Positions 1-16,079 of a DNA stretch of 64,000 bases are shown here, piece by piece. The notes beneath the pieces were generated by a model. The model worked only from the letters and a program-made list of their open reading frames with translations. It was not told the origin of the DNA and ran no database searches. Position 1 is the stretch's first letter; each line of letters starts with the position of its first letter. The position numbers were made by a program, and so were the translations under genes. The DNA is from Spongilla lacustris (Eukaryota; Porifera; Demospongiae; Spongillida; Spongillidae), in contig OX442423.1 of assembly GCA_949361645.1 (NCBI GenBank), positions 7,968,624 through 8,032,623 of the forward strand, written 5' to 3'.

Positions 1-1750
1 CATGTGAGACCACAATGTACTGAAACAGTTTAATAAACAACACAATGTCTTCACATGTATGAATCATATAAGTGTGCATGGACACGTATGCTATAAAACT
101 GTTTGCGTGATTAAAAAAAATCATTTTCAGACCATGTGCATATGATTAAAGGTCTGCCTTCAAGTTATTCAGTTGAAGTGTTATCAGCCCAGGTGTACAT
201 GTCAGTACACATCCAAAAATGTAGGCTTGAGCCGAAATATATCCCTGCATTCATGGTACTCACGATCACACCTACATTATGTATCAGGCTATCATGGGGA
301 AGCACTTCTTGTCCAACTTGTAAAGGGGTTTGCAAAAGGGCACTACCATACACCATCATGCAACGTTGTGGATACAAGTGCAGTTAATGCTTTGATGAAC
401 TATACTTTTCAGAATTGTGCAACTGAGACGAATCTAGCTCTGATGACATAATAATTCAGGCTGCAAAGGAAGCACTGCTGAGTGAGAGTTTGGATATGGT
501 TGGACCACATCACTGAAAGAAGCTAGTAAGTATTATTTGCAATCAAACATGTAGAGCTGCAAAACCTGCTGTAGCCGGAAAAAGAAAGTGTACAGCTACC
601 AATTAATTAAAGCTGTATCAAAAAAGTGCATGAACACGTACATGTAAATATTCTTGTGGAGCAACTTGTGGGTTGCTGGAGTATGATGGTGATGATTGAC
701 CTTTGGGCATAGCATGTGACTTGTGCAATATGTGGTACTGTGCCTGATTCGACGGCCTTATTGATGTACCTACATCAGAAACGTACACTGATTACAGCAT
801 GTGAGATTGTCTTTTTGTATATTTGTTTTGAAATTTCCCTACTAGTTTAAAAGTATGATAAACCCGTGTTAGTATACATTTTAAAATAAATAAATGAAAT
901 TACAGCAAGGAGCTAGAAGGTCAGCTACTGGCCATCATTCGATTGAGTGCAATCTTCTACTGATCGACTGGTTTTGGCCGTCCAGTATCCAATATGCAAA
1001 ATGCAAATCACGGTACTCGCGTGTTAGTTATAATTCATTTTAAAGGTATATTAAAACCTGGATTGACCCTAACCCTAACCCTAAGATTACATTACAACTA
1101 TAATTATATTCACCGACGTCATGCGCGTCTTACATCACTATGTATGTTGCTATAAATATACACCGCGTAACGAGGAAAGAAGGCGGTGTTAAACGCTCAC
1201 GTGTGCTTATTTATAGCAACTTATTATGTTCGTATACACCCCAACATACATAGGGAGGACCGCGGAATAGTTTAATTTGATATGACGCAATGGTGTTAGT
1301 ATGAACCTGTATGCATGAATGTATATGTATTAGCTTAGATGCAGTCATAAAATTAAATGACGCAATGTTAAATCCCGACCCCTAGCCCGAGTGGCGTTGA
1401 CATTACAATCACCTCATATAATAAATCATATCCCATCCTGATGTACAAATGTGCGAGTAGCTGCGGGAGAAATATGGGGAAGTGATTGCGACTTCGAGGC
1501 TCACTCACGCTTGGAATGGAGAAGTGCATGCTTTTTAAAATTGGGGGGAGGGGGATGACTGATGGGGCGGGGTTTCCCTATATAGAGCTAAAGAATGTTT
1601 GTCTGCTATATTTCAAATAATAATCACTTTCGTTTTATATTATGAAGTGCAAAGCTTTCATTTGTTATGATCCATTTTTTAAAAAACAAGCTACGTACGT
1701 ATTGCGTAAATGATGCTATTGTTAGAGTGTGCCACACCCTTATTTCTGTC
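1..1750. other. upstream region, no gene seen
   Basis: I find no supported coding exon here; the short open frames overlap on both strands and match nothing I recognise. A short telomere-like run (about three CCCTAA units) sits at 1066-1085 and looks like an interstitial motif. A GC box-like GGGGCGGGG (about 1564-1572) and a TATA-like CTATATAG (about 1579-1586) lie roughly 165 bp before the TRIM-NHL start and could be its core promoter. That assignment is inference. Confidence 0.4.
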
Positions 1751-3778
1751 ATGGATCACAGAGCGGCGATCGAGTCACTAGCGAATGAAGTTTCATGCCC
1801 CATATGTCGTTTAGATTTCGAAGATCCCAGGATCCTCCCGTGCGGTCACTACTACTGCAAGGAATGCATCTTTGGCGTAGCAACCAACGCCCACCCAAAC
1901 CCCTCGTTTCCCTGTCCCGAATGCAGGAGGGACACGAGGATACCAGAGGGCGATGCTGCAAACCTCCCAAAGGCACTGTTTCTGAACAGAGTGAAAAGCG
2001 TGTTGCAAAACGTGCTCCCCGCCGCCGGGGTATTGCCCTCTGCTCGATGCGGAGCTCACGGAGAACCATCGAGCCTCTACTGTACAGACTGCGAGCAGAG
2101 CATCTGTCAACAGTGCACTACATCGGACCACCTCCAGCACCGGTACGAAGCGCAGGCCCTGGTCTTTACCAGAGTGATAGAGGCCGAGTTGGCTAAGTTA
2201 TCTGAGGAGAAAGAAAGACTTGGTGCCCGCTGTCAGGCGAACCAAAGTGAGCAACAGCGAGTCCAAGATGAGCGGGCGCGTCTTTCAACGTACATTAATC
2301 AGACTTTTGAGGAACTAGTAGGGATCGTGCAAAAGAGAAAAGCGGAACTGCTAAGCCACGTGGACACATCACATGACCCCTCTTTGCATGCCCTTGCTGT
2401 ACAGAAGGCAGAGTTCCAAGCCGCTCTGTCTAAGGTTCAGCAGCTGGAAGAAAATGCAGGGAGAGCACTCCAGAATGGCGACCAGCTTGACGAAACACAT
2501 ACGAGGCTTTTATTACACAACATTGACGATGTGATTCGCCTGTGTGCTGGTTTGAATATGAATCCAAGAGCTGTGGTCAGTGCAGAGCATACTGAAGCGC
2601 AAGTCAACGTGTTCTCCGATTTAAGAAACCTATTAGAAAAAGGATGCAAAATATTTCAAGTTGCAGACCTCTCCAGGTGCACCCTGGAGGGTTTCCAGCC
2701 AACACCCACTCTCATGCAATCTGTTAACGCAGCTGTGCGTGTTCAAAATAGCAATGGCGAAATATTTCGTGAGAAGAAAGATGTGAGTGTCTCCTTAGTC
2801 AATGTGTCAATGGGTACCAGTCTACCATGCAATGTATTTGAGACACGTCCGGGAGTGTATGAGTTCTCTTATTGTGCGGTTTATCGTGGACGGCACCACC
2901 TTACAGTGGAGGTGGATGGGCAGGCCATTCCAGGCAGCCCTTTCAAAGTATTTGTGAATATTCCACCTACACAGCTTGGAAGGCCTCTCAGAGCCATTGA
3001 GGTTCATGCAACCAACTCGATCGCCTTTGGATCCGACAACTTAATGATGGTTAATGTCGGGGGAGAAGATGCCAGAGTTGTTGTCATGGATACCCAGGGA
3101 AAGCATCTCCTCAATATCCAAAGTGTTATCCGCACGCCTAACTCTCTAGCTGTTGATAGTGAAGACAACATTTATGCTGTGGACTTCCGTACATACACAC
3201 TACAAAAGTTTAGCATCCAAGGGCACCTTCTGAAGTCCATAAGGAAGGAAAGCTTCCCAGGCGGACAGTTTTCAGGAATAGGTGAAATACGGATCATCAA
3301 AGATGAACTTGTATTTGTGTGTGACACCAGCCAACACAAAATTCATGTATTGGACAAAGACCTGGTCCACCTGAGGTCTATCAGCTGCACCAGTCCCACC
3401 CTAAGTCACCCCTGTGAGCCCTCTGATTTGGTGTACTGCAAGGTTGACCAGCTGCTGTTTGTGGCTGACTGCAAGAACAAATGCATTCTGGTATATTCAC
3501 TGGAAGGTGCTCTGGTGCGAAGCTTTGGTCGCGCAGGACTGCTTACTAATAATGGCCACCGTCTGGAGAAGCCATGGAGTGTGTGTCTTGATCAATCTGA
3601 GAGCTTTTTGTTTGTTCTGGACTATGCAGCTCATCAGATCATCACCTTCACTACTGCTGGGAGGTTTGTGGGCGCATTTGGCTCGACATATTTGCAGAGT
3701 CCTGCTCGTGTGGCAGTTGACAAGGACGGATATGTGTATGTGTGCGATGAAGGTGGTAACAAAATTATAGTCTTTTGA
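1751..3778 (+). CDS. TRIM-NHL protein (RING, B-box, coiled coil, filamin, NHL)
   Basis: Single-exon gene, 675 aa from the ATG at 1751. The open frame extends to an ATG at 1667, but the RING finger starts 15 residues after the 1751 Met and the extra 28 residues look like untranslated leader, so 1751 is preferred. Domains: C3HC4 RING at residues 16-58 (CPIC, CGHYYCKEC, CPEC); B-box 2 at about 97-135 (C-x2-H, C-x2-C, C-x2-C, HLQH); an acidic, Gln/Glu-rich coiled coil at about 140-290; a filamin-type Ig repeat at about 330-430 (GVYEFSYCAVYRG, GSPFKVFV); NHL propeller repeats from about 440 to the end. The order matches the TRIM2/3/71 class. Those proteins are cytoplasmic RING ubiquitin ligases whose NHL propeller binds RNA or protein partners. 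The lack of introns contrasts with every neighbour and could mean retroposition or ancestral intron loss. Its substrate cannot be inferred. Confidence 0.9.
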   Translation: MDHRAAIESLANEVSCPICRLDFEDPRILPCGHYYCKECIFGVATNAHPNPSFPCPECRRDTRIPEGDAANLPKALFLNRVKSVLQNVLPAAGVLPSARCGAHGEPSSLYCTDCEQSICQQCTTSDHLQHRYEAQALVFTRVIEAELAKLSEEKERLGARCQANQSEQQRVQDERARLSTYINQTFEELVGIVQKRKAELLSHVDTSHDPSLHALAVQKAEFQAALSKVQQLEENAGRALQNGDQLDETHTRLLLHNIDDVIRLCAGLNMNPRAVVSAEHTEAQVNVFSDLRNLLEKGCKIFQVADLSRCTLEGFQPTPTLMQSVNAAVRVQNSNGEIFREKKDVSVSLVNVSMGTSLPCNVFETRPGVYEFSYCAVYRGRHHLTVEVDGQAIPGSPFKVFVNIPPTQLGRPLRAIEVHATNSIAFGSDNLMMVNVGGEDARVVVMDTQGKHLLNIQSVIRTPNSLAVDSEDNIYAVDFRTYTLQKFSIQGHLLKSIRKESFPGGQFSGIGEIRIIKDELVFVCDTSQHKIHVLDKDLVHLRSISCTSPTLSHPCEPSDLVYCKVDQLLFVADCKNKCILVYSLEGALVRSFGRAGLLTNNGHRLEKPWSVCLDQSESFLFVLDYAAHQIITFTTAGRFVGAFGSTYLQSPARVAVDKDGYVYVCDEGGNKIIVF

Positions 3779-3960
3779 TGCATGTGATGTTGTGCACAGC
3801 CATGTGGAACAATGACTTTCACATTCTGCTATAACCATTTAGAATAGCATATGTACTGTAAACATTGTTCTTGACAGGACAGTGTTTGAACGCAATATAT
3901 ATAATAATTAGAATTTCATGTTTATAATTTAGTTCACCTTGTCAAGTGAAGCAATATCAC

Positions 3961-8049
<4,089 letters not shown>

Positions 8050-8377
8050 GCTTGCAAATATACTAATTGTGACTTCTAGCTCTTGCAGCTGCTTCAGCAA
8101 TAAGTCACGTGAAGCCCATGAATAACTTTGAGTTAATCCCCGGCTCTGCATGCACAACGACATGTACCTTAGGTTGCTTCCTCTCCCCCTTAACCTCCAT
8201 CAAGGCATTATTATTTAATCGCCTGCACTCTGCACACTTTGTGAGGCTCTGGGGTGTGAACTATACAATGCCGACCTTACACAAACTGCGTGAGCCTTTA
8301 TAGGAAAACTATATGCTCTTGTCAAAATTGTTCATATTATATTCAGTAGCAGAAAACGTAAGAACGCACCATATGCG

Positions 8378-11300
8378 TTACACATTGCTACCAGCAGTGG
8401 GTAATGATTCGTACAAGCCTTCATATACCGTGCCTTCAATGTGTTCGTATTGGTTGCATAATGGCGGGGCTTCAAGTTCGCAATAGTCATGAAGTGAGTC
8501 TCGAGCGGTGTGGGACCGCTGCCAAGAGTTGCTTTCCAGTACAGAATAGAGTGGAAGCTAAGAGCAAAAAAAAGACGACACAGTGTAAAAAGAAATAATA
8601 ATGCTAGGTGTATGGAACTATTTAGCATGCACATGTTTTAATGTATCTAGAAATAAAACCCATGCATATACTATATTTAATGAAACATATTTTGCAAACA
8701 TGCATACTTTACCTGACTGAGAAGAGCATAATCTGAGTGCAGTGCATTGCTGTTGGCATTTGGAGGATGTGATTTGCATGGTCTCATTAATTCCTCGTAC
8801 GGTTGTGGACCACTTGAAGTCTGCATTAGTATTAATTGTAGCTTATACACTATACATGTACGGACAGCTAATGAAAAACTCTTAATTACTGTAAGTACTG
8901 GTATGTTCTGACTATCTCCTATATATCTCCTCCTCCTCCCCTCCCTCTCTCTCCCCTCTCCCCCTCCTACCCTCTCCCCCTCTCTCCCCTCTCCCCCTCC
9001 TACCCTCTCCCCCCTCTCCCCCTGCATATACCGTAGTGCTTGTCATGTTGCTTGTCTGTATGACATCATAATACACCATTTCAATGTTTTCATTTGGTAT
9101 GGCCATATTGTGGTTAGCTGTAGACTGGCATGATAAACATGGTTCAGGATTTGGAATAGCTGGAGTATGTGGTAGGACTGTGAACCTAGCAGCCGAAAAG
9201 CAAATGGGTAGTACCAGTATTGAATTGCAAGGGTAACAAAGGATCATGCAAGCACAAGAGCGCATAAGAACATCTGCTGGGGTTTGCAATCACGGGTATG
9301 GACTTACTTGGGGTCAATTTCACTGCTTTGGGGAAACATAACTGATATTACCACTGCAAAAAATAACATGAAAGCAGATTGATTCAAAATCAAACCATAT
9401 AGCCATAATTACACACGAACATCAATTCTCTTACTTTTTCTGGTTTTCAAATGGCAGCCCAAAACCATCATCACCACTGCTACCACAGCCAATATGGCCA
9501 CTCCACACACTACGCCAGCTATAGTGGATCCTGCTGAAGAGAAGTCTGGCGATACCAATAGAGAAGCAGCATGATCTGAAGTGGTACTTATACCTGTTTG
9601 ATGAAATAAGTATATTATCATGCAGGGTTTCAATACCTATGCTGAAGGTCACGAGCAGTATGCAATACCTGGAGATGATTGGGGTGATGGAGAAGTTGTA
9701 ATAAATGTGTGTGGTGTTAATGGCTCAGGTAATGATGGCTGATCTGCTAATAGAAGGGGGAAAGGAATCAATTTGACATTGTAACATTTAAACTATATAG
9801 CCTTCTATATGTTTATCCAAGCTTGAATCGTGAAACAGTGGACCAAGTATTAGGCTTTATGGATCACAAAGTCAAAGCATGTGGTGCGTGCATTTTTATG
9901 TGGAAACTACTTTTCTGTTTTAAAGCAATCATTATGATGATATTAAAGTATGCAGCAGGCAGAACCTACATGATGGAGACACTTTACAACTTTGGATATC
10001 AGTCTGCAATGACATGTCATTATTCACAGGGACACCCAGAGATCCAATGGATCCATCCTCCTCCCAGTCCACCACTGAGATGTTGTAGCAGTCCACAGAG
10101 AACTCTGTTCTTATCACACCCTTGGCTGTCTCGTTCACTCTGGGTACCATCTTGTATACCACTACTCCTGACTTCTCCAAGCACACAGCACACCCCCTTG
10201 CTTGGGTACCCTCAGCAAAGAAGCAGGTCACATTCAACTGGTGGTCACTACCAGTTATGGTCGATGACTGGACATCAGTTGTGTCTATAGAGAGTGACAA
10301 CTGAATTCATCACATGGTACAAGGTCCATGTTTTCCATTCCTTACACAGAGCTTGTGGGGATGATGTGCTATTTCCAACCATATTAACAGCTGTTATAGT
10401 ATAGATGTATTTCATGTTTGGTTGAAGATACAACTTAATTTCTGTTTTATCGCTATTGGAAGGCGAATATGGTCCAAGAATTAAGGAACTGTTAACAAGT
10501 GTGGTATCAAGTTTGATGAAGTACTCTCCCACTGGGTAATCTTGACAGTGAAGAACCTGAATGAAAATTGCAAATTTAAATCCTCATAATATATCTAGAC
10601 AATAACAGACATTCTAACCCACTATTTAAACAACTATCATACCGTAATGTAAAAGTAGGCTGTAGTATTGTGCACTGATTTGACAGTTGCATTGTCTGAT
10701 AGTATTTGAGGTACTGCGGTATAAGAGAACTCATGGTAAGGAAATAATAACAACACGTAACTGTATGAGGAAACATTTAAAAATTGGTCCCCGGCCGGGG
10801 AAAAAAAAAAGTTAACACAATTAACGATCACGATGAATAACATTATGCATTTACGGTATGAGCCGAACAGCTATAGTTCGCGGCTGAAGCGCCCCGCCCT
10901 CTTTCCCTGCACTTATTCCTCTGCTTCGGTTCCTTCTCACGGTTTCCGTTATTTTCCTTACCTGTTGGCATGTTTTTAATTAAAGGTTGGCTGGCATCAC
11001 TCAGTCCTGCTGGGTTTTTTGCAATCACCGTAAACTGCATTAAACCACATGAATCCTCCGGCAAGTGATGGCGATATTCGAAGGTCTCGCTGTCTGTCCA
11101 GTTGCTTTCAAACACTTCTCCTGTCGCCTCATTTTTCACGAACACTTTGTAAAGTAGCCTAATTCCAAAAGAAAACGGCGCCGTCCAATTGATAGCAATT
11201 TCTCCCTCAGCAATGGCAGTTATGGCAAGACTCCGTGGCGGACTAGGAGAATCTATGCGTAGGGAAAACAAGCACCGCGTGCATTCATAACTATATATTC

Positions 11301-11777
11301 GTTATATCAGTTAACACATGAATCGCTTACTGTAGACCGTAAGAGTTACGCTATTCGAACATATGAAGGCTTGAGTGACTGTGTCAGTAGTGCAGCAGGT
11401 AACGGAGGTAACATTGTTCGCGTTGGTTGAATTGATGTATAGGGTCGAGTCCATTCTGGACCCAGCTTGAGATTGAGTGGCTTGAATACCTCGTGCTGTC
11501 AAAGCAACCCGATGAAGTGGCCAATTCATATTTGCCTGCTGGTTCCCCGAGTTGAATTGCAAGTTCCATCCGTTAATAGTTGCATTAACCACTGTGCAGT
11601 TGAAGTATGCGATCGCGTTCAAGGGTGACAGCACTGGCTTTGGCGGCTGGAGGAATACTCCATCTGCTGTGGAAGCGAATTTGATTCAGCTCAAGAGACA
11701 CGCCTCTTTCGACCATTCAACCACTCACCGATGCGAATTGTAAAAGCGATCCACAGAATTGGAAGTACTCTTTCCAT
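8378..11777 (-). CDS. IgR-B: Ig/FN3 receptor with multiple ITIM-like tail motifs
   Basis: Twelve exons on the minus strand, in transcript order: 11777-11729, 11666-11331, 11252-10962, 10713-10643, 10556-10346, 10284-9970, 9746-9669, 9593-9435, 9353-9308, 9185-9032, 8820-8713, 8557-8378. They total 1998 nt and encode 665 aa; all phases agree. Order: signal peptide (1-16); Ig-like domain (17-128, FNC...GW...VTCC); FN3 (129-225, INWTAP...FEYRH); second FN3-like domain split over two exons (226-319); Cys-containing domain (320-424); Ser/Thr/Pro stalk (425-450); transmembrane helix (about 473-496); cytoplasmic tail of about 165 residues. The tail carries VYYDVI and SDYALL, which fit the ITIM consensus (I/V/L/S)xYxx(L/I/V), plus YEEL, YSVL, YCEL, YEHI, YEGL and YESL. 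Many N-x-S/T sites lie outside. Known ITIMs recruit SH2 phosphatases when phosphorylated; that role here is inference. The Ig and first FN3 exons are symmetric phase 1-1, typical of exon shuffling. It lies upstream of 7TM-A on the same strand, with about 330 bp between coding regions. Confidence 0.88.
8931..9022. repeat. Polypyrimidine tract
   Basis: CT-rich low-complexity tract of about 90 bp (CTCC/CCCTCTC units), almost purely pyrimidine on the plus strand. It lies in the intron between the 9185-9032 and 8820-8713 exons of IgR-B and so is purine-rich in the transcript. Confidence 0.8.
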
Positions 11778-12489
11778 CGCTCATGTAAGACTTATAATTT
11801 TCTGGTCAACAGGAGAATGTTGGAAATCATAGCAGCACAAAACCGCGCACCAATTGTGAATAATTTGAAATAATTAAAGTATTTATACCCATGCACACGT
11901 ACATAAATGTACACACAGCAGACTAAGAAAAAAAAAATCCATTCATTTAATTCCACGAATGATCTGCATGGAATACCATATTTGGTATACAAAAGTAATA
12001 CTGATGTAGAAGAAGTGAGCGTGCGATCAATTGACACCATTTTTTATTCACAATCCTTTTACAAAGTCTACTGACTGTGTATGCTGATCAGTAAAGCCGT
12101 TTCATGCACTGACGTGATAATGGGATTAGAGTACAGGCAATACAGCTCGGTAGTCGGTAATACGCAAAAGGGGCGTAGCTTTAATTAGGTGTGTTTCATC
12201 TTAATTCATCCACAAGTATCCACCCCTCTTTACTAATCACTCAAAGCTCAAGAGAGAGCGTCATAATGAATATGATGCAGGGAATGTTGTGGTTCACAAC
12301 AAATGACATGCACGGGCCGGGTGTATAATAACGCGCACGTGCCTCCTCTTTCACGCTACTTGCTTACGCATGTACTGTCTTGACTTGAGATTTCAATTAG
12401 AAAAAAAAAATACGGGTCTTATTTTTAGTTTGGTGCCAGTAAATCGATCTGAGTGAGCACTGAGCAGTGAGCAATGATTGGTTGTACGT

Positions 12490-12516
12490 CCCCCCCCCCC
12501 CCCCCCCCCCCCCCCC
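12490..12516. repeat. poly-C run (27 C)
   Basis: Uninterrupted C homopolymer in the B/C divergent region. The G-rich complementary strand could form a quadruplex. Confidence 0.95.
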
Positions 12517-12688
12517 AATCCTCACATAAAGGAATGGGGGAACGTATTTTTAGCTGGATGATTCGTAACTAAACTGTATGACATCATTATTACACGGTCT
12601 GGGTACGAGACGTAAAAAAAAAAAAACCAAAAAAACAAAACAAAAAAAACATAAAATTAACGCATTAAATGATAAACACTGCCTACTG

Positions 12689-12691
<3 letters not shown>

Positions 12692-12725
<34 letters not shown>
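12692..12725. repeat. poly-C run (34 C)
   Basis: Second uninterrupted C homopolymer in the B/C divergent region, followed by TCCCC. Confidence 0.95.
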
Positions 12726-12728
<3 letters not shown>

Positions 12729-13012
12729 CCAAAATCGTTACGTCTCAGTGTAGTCTTTACTATTTAGTCTCTGTTATATGAGTCATGTAGCCGGCTGTAG
12801 TATGGGTAGGTGTTCTTTAGATATACAATTAAACCGATATAGCAGAACCAAAACTAAATGAGAATCCTTTTTTATGTGTGTGAAAGGCTGAAAGCTATAA
12901 GATTTTAGTTCCGCAAAATGTGAAAACATCAGCCTCACGTGACTGTGCATGTGCACAGCATGCATGTATTAAATCAATAAAGGCGGTCGTTTGCACACAT
13001 TGGACGGATGAG

Positions 13013-16000
13013 ATGGCACTCCATCGTTTCGCTACATTCGTGCTTGGCTTGCAAATTTTCGTCGCTGGTGGTAACAATGTTTCAGGTCAATCTCTGCCAT
13101 AAAACTGCATGTTAATAATTACATTTCGTCTTGCAGACTTATTCTTGGTGGTACCGCATTCGGTCCAGGCGCCTGTGTACCACATTGTGACGTTCAACTG
13201 TACAATTTCGGGCGGTCAGCTGCAATGGGCTGTTAGATTTAGTGCCGGCAATGCAGCAGTGCTGTTTTGGCCTTTCCAATCTCGGGATCTCCTTCGCCGC
13301 GGTGTGTATGCCGTGAACAAGACTGTCAGTGATTCCACCTTGTTCATCAACGCCACGGAACAGAACAACGGTACGGAGGTGCAGTGCGTGGCAGCAGTAA
13401 AAACGTTTCTCAACAAAACCGAGATAGCGAATCTTACAGTTTTCGGTAAATTTCAGCACGATATACGTTAACGTTATGCGCATGTATTTATTCCTGCTTG
13501 CACGCATGCTTTCTGCACAGGGCCTCCCATGGCTCCGGCGAATCTGAGCGTGTCTTTTTTAGACGATTCGCACGCCTTCATCAGCTGGATTCCTCCGTTT
13601 GTCCTTCAGGGAACGAAGATCTGGTATAGGGTATACTCGAGGTTAGTGGTCCGCAACAATACCACGCCTGCCTTAGCGTTTGAGGGGGCGGTTACGACGA
13701 ACTTTTATCAATACGAGTATCACAACTCTGAGGTCGGTGTTTGTTTGGAGTATCAGTTTGCAGTGGAGGCGGAAAATGAGGCTGGTGCGAGTGTTCAGAG
13801 CCCGCTTCTTGACACAATATTGCCTACACGTGAGCAGATTTTCGTGCAGTATCATTTAATAGTTATCACACCAGGTGCAGTATTGTTGTGAGTAAAGAAA
13901 TGCGCTTTTACTGCAGCGCCCCGCTTCGCAAGTGAACCAAGCAGCACTGTAGTGGTAGTCGGATCTAGCGCGTGCAACGTATACTTCAAACTTCAAGTGT
14001 GTCACGTGCCAATGCGCAATGCATTACGTAATTTTCTCACTTTGCAGGTAACATTTTGTGGAGATCTGCTTGTTGATTACTGTTTAAAACTAATGCGCAG
14101 CACCATCGCGAATGCTTCGTTAACGCTTGGACAGTGTACCTTAGTCCAAAATGGCAGCTGTGATGCGGTTATAATAGCTCAACTACAGCCCAATGCCGAG
14201 TACACGTACATAATCACAGCCTCTAACGTCATTGGAAATGCAACAACTTCAGCACAAACATTATGTGAGAAGCGTCATTTAAATCATTGCTCAATTGATG
14301 CATGCATTAAATGTATTTTCTTATGCATTGTGGTTCTGCATGTTGAACAGACACAACTGATGTCCAGTCATCGACCATAACTGGCAGTGACCACCAGTTG
14401 AATGTGACCTGCTTCTTTGCTGAGAGTACCCAAGCAAGGGGGTGTGCTGTGTGCCTGGAGAAGTCAGGAGAAGTGGTATGCCAGATGGTACCCAGAGTGA
14501 ACGAGACAGCCAAGGGTGTGATAAGAACAGAGTTCTCTGTGGACTGCTACAACATCTCAGTGGTGGACTGGGAGGAGGATGGGTCCACTGGATTAATAAG
14601 CATTCCCACAACTATCAATATCATCCCACAAGCACAGTGTAATACCAAAATTGTGCAGAATAGCATGGAACTATCCGGTAAGGTCTGCAAATTCCTGTAT
14701 ATCTCACAACAAAAGTAATTTATTATATGTTCACATTAAACACACGTGTACAATGAAATATCTGTGTATATTTGTAATGATACTTTTGTAAGTAAGATGA
14801 AGTGACGTCAACAATGCCAATTTGTAAATAGCAGTCAATTCTCTCAATTTCCATACAGCAACTGCCACCAGGTGGTTTTCAGCATCAACTTCTCAACAGC
14901 CATCACCTTATCTGCAATCAGAACCAACACCTTCACTGTTATCCTCACCACCCACATTGTCACCCTTGTCACCTTCACTGTCATCATCACTATCCTTATC
15001 CATAGCGCTGATAGTTATTGGGGTATTACTTGGAGCAAACATCTTGGCGTGTTCTGCAGTTATCATGATTCGATGCCATACAAAGGCTAAGAATAACAGT
15101 GAGCCATTTTGCTTGTATGCAGTTTCATTGTGCTTTTCATTTTCAGAAATCATCAGTTCCGTCACCCTTTCAGCAGCTAAAGGGAGCCAGTGAGTACATG
15201 TATGCAACTCAGATACCATACACATGCTCCTTATGGAGAGTCTCTTAGAATTGTTCAGTTTTTTGCAGTTATCTTTCATGTACAATATGTAGCACAATGT
15301 GTAGACAGATAAGGCACTTTGGATACTGAGCCATGTACCAAAGTATTTTCTGATTTGACATCCAGTTATGTGTCCCATCCCATAGTTGCTCTGGCACACG
15401 GAATGATCCTAATTCACCCACACTTGACTGTGATAACTTGGAGATGGCAGTGTATGACAGCATCGCAATGTCACCTACTACAGGAGAGGTGAAAGTTGGG
15501 AGTGCATATGCATGTGTGCAAGCACATAACAACATTGATGACATTGAGTATTTCTACATGTTGTGCCACTCATACATTTAGCTGTGTATGTATTTAAAAA
15601 ACATTATGCTGTCAACAATTTATCTGCTCTATATAACATTCATTTCAGAAAATGAACACATATTCACACTACAGTGCACTGGAAAGACCTTACTCCCCGT
15701 GCCAATCCACATGTGAATCCAACATTGTGTTAGGGCAGGTATGAGTAGGTTAATTGAAAACTGTGGATTAATTAATGCAGTAACCTCTTTATCTTACCTT
15801 CTTGGTTTTCTTTTTTGTGTAACTGCAAAATTAACTTTAATTCCATTAAATTTTTTTTTTCTATTGTACATGCAGGAGGAGTCTTCGTATGCTGTTCTTG
15901 AAAGTCCATGCAAGTCAACTGGTGGGCCCTACAACATGAACCTGTATTTCGAGCTTGAACTCCAACCCAATGAATACAACTCAGTTGTATCCAATCCACT

Positions 16001-16079
16001 TTCACTGCCATCAGTACCGATGCAGTTAAAGGATGCTTCGAATAATGCTCCCACTCCATCTTCTGGTACCAATATATGA
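13013..16079 (+). CDS. IgR-C: Ig/FN3 receptor with consensus ITIM tail
   Basis: Eleven exons: 13013-13070, 13137-13445, 13521-13829, 13917-13996, 14048-14264, 14351-14677, 14859-15098, 15147-15189, 15386-15488, 15649-15738, 15876-16079. They total 1980 nt and encode 659 aa; all phases agree. Order: signal peptide (1-19); Ig-like domain (20-122, FNC...QWAV...VQC); FN3 (123-225, ISWIPP...YEYHN); second FN3-like domain (226-323); Cys-containing domain (324-432); Ser/Pro-rich stalk and transmembrane helix in one exon (433-512, helix about 480-502); tail to 659. Tail motifs: SHYSAL and SSYAVL fit the ITIM consensus; YDSI, YFEL and YNSV are related. It is the divergent partner of IgR-B and has the same exon plan, except that B has an extra intron between stalk and helix, so one intron was gained or lost. 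Its Cys-domain exon is almost identical to those of B and D. A type I plasma-membrane receptor with inhibitory-type signalling is likely; the ligand is unknown. Confidence 0.88.

Larger units (their letters stand above)
11778..13012. promoter_or_regulatory. Divergent intergenic region between IgR-B and IgR-C
   Basis: The start codons of IgR-B (minus) and IgR-C (plus) face away from each other across 1.2 kb. The interval therefore probably holds both promoters, and a shared control region is possible (inference). It contains two long poly-C runs (12490-12516 and 12692-12725) and A-rich runs. A weak TATA-like CTATAAGA lies at about 12896, some 115 bp before the IgR-C ATG. I see no coding exon. 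Confidence 0.5.

Noticed and set aside
1066..1085. Telomere end
   Set aside because: Only about three CCCTAA units, with unique sequence on both sides.
9823..10290. 155-aa plus-strand frame opposite the IgR-B Cys-domain exon
   Set aside because: It is antisense to an exon whose frame, splice sites and paralogues are clear; similar shadow frames occur opposite the same exon in C and D.
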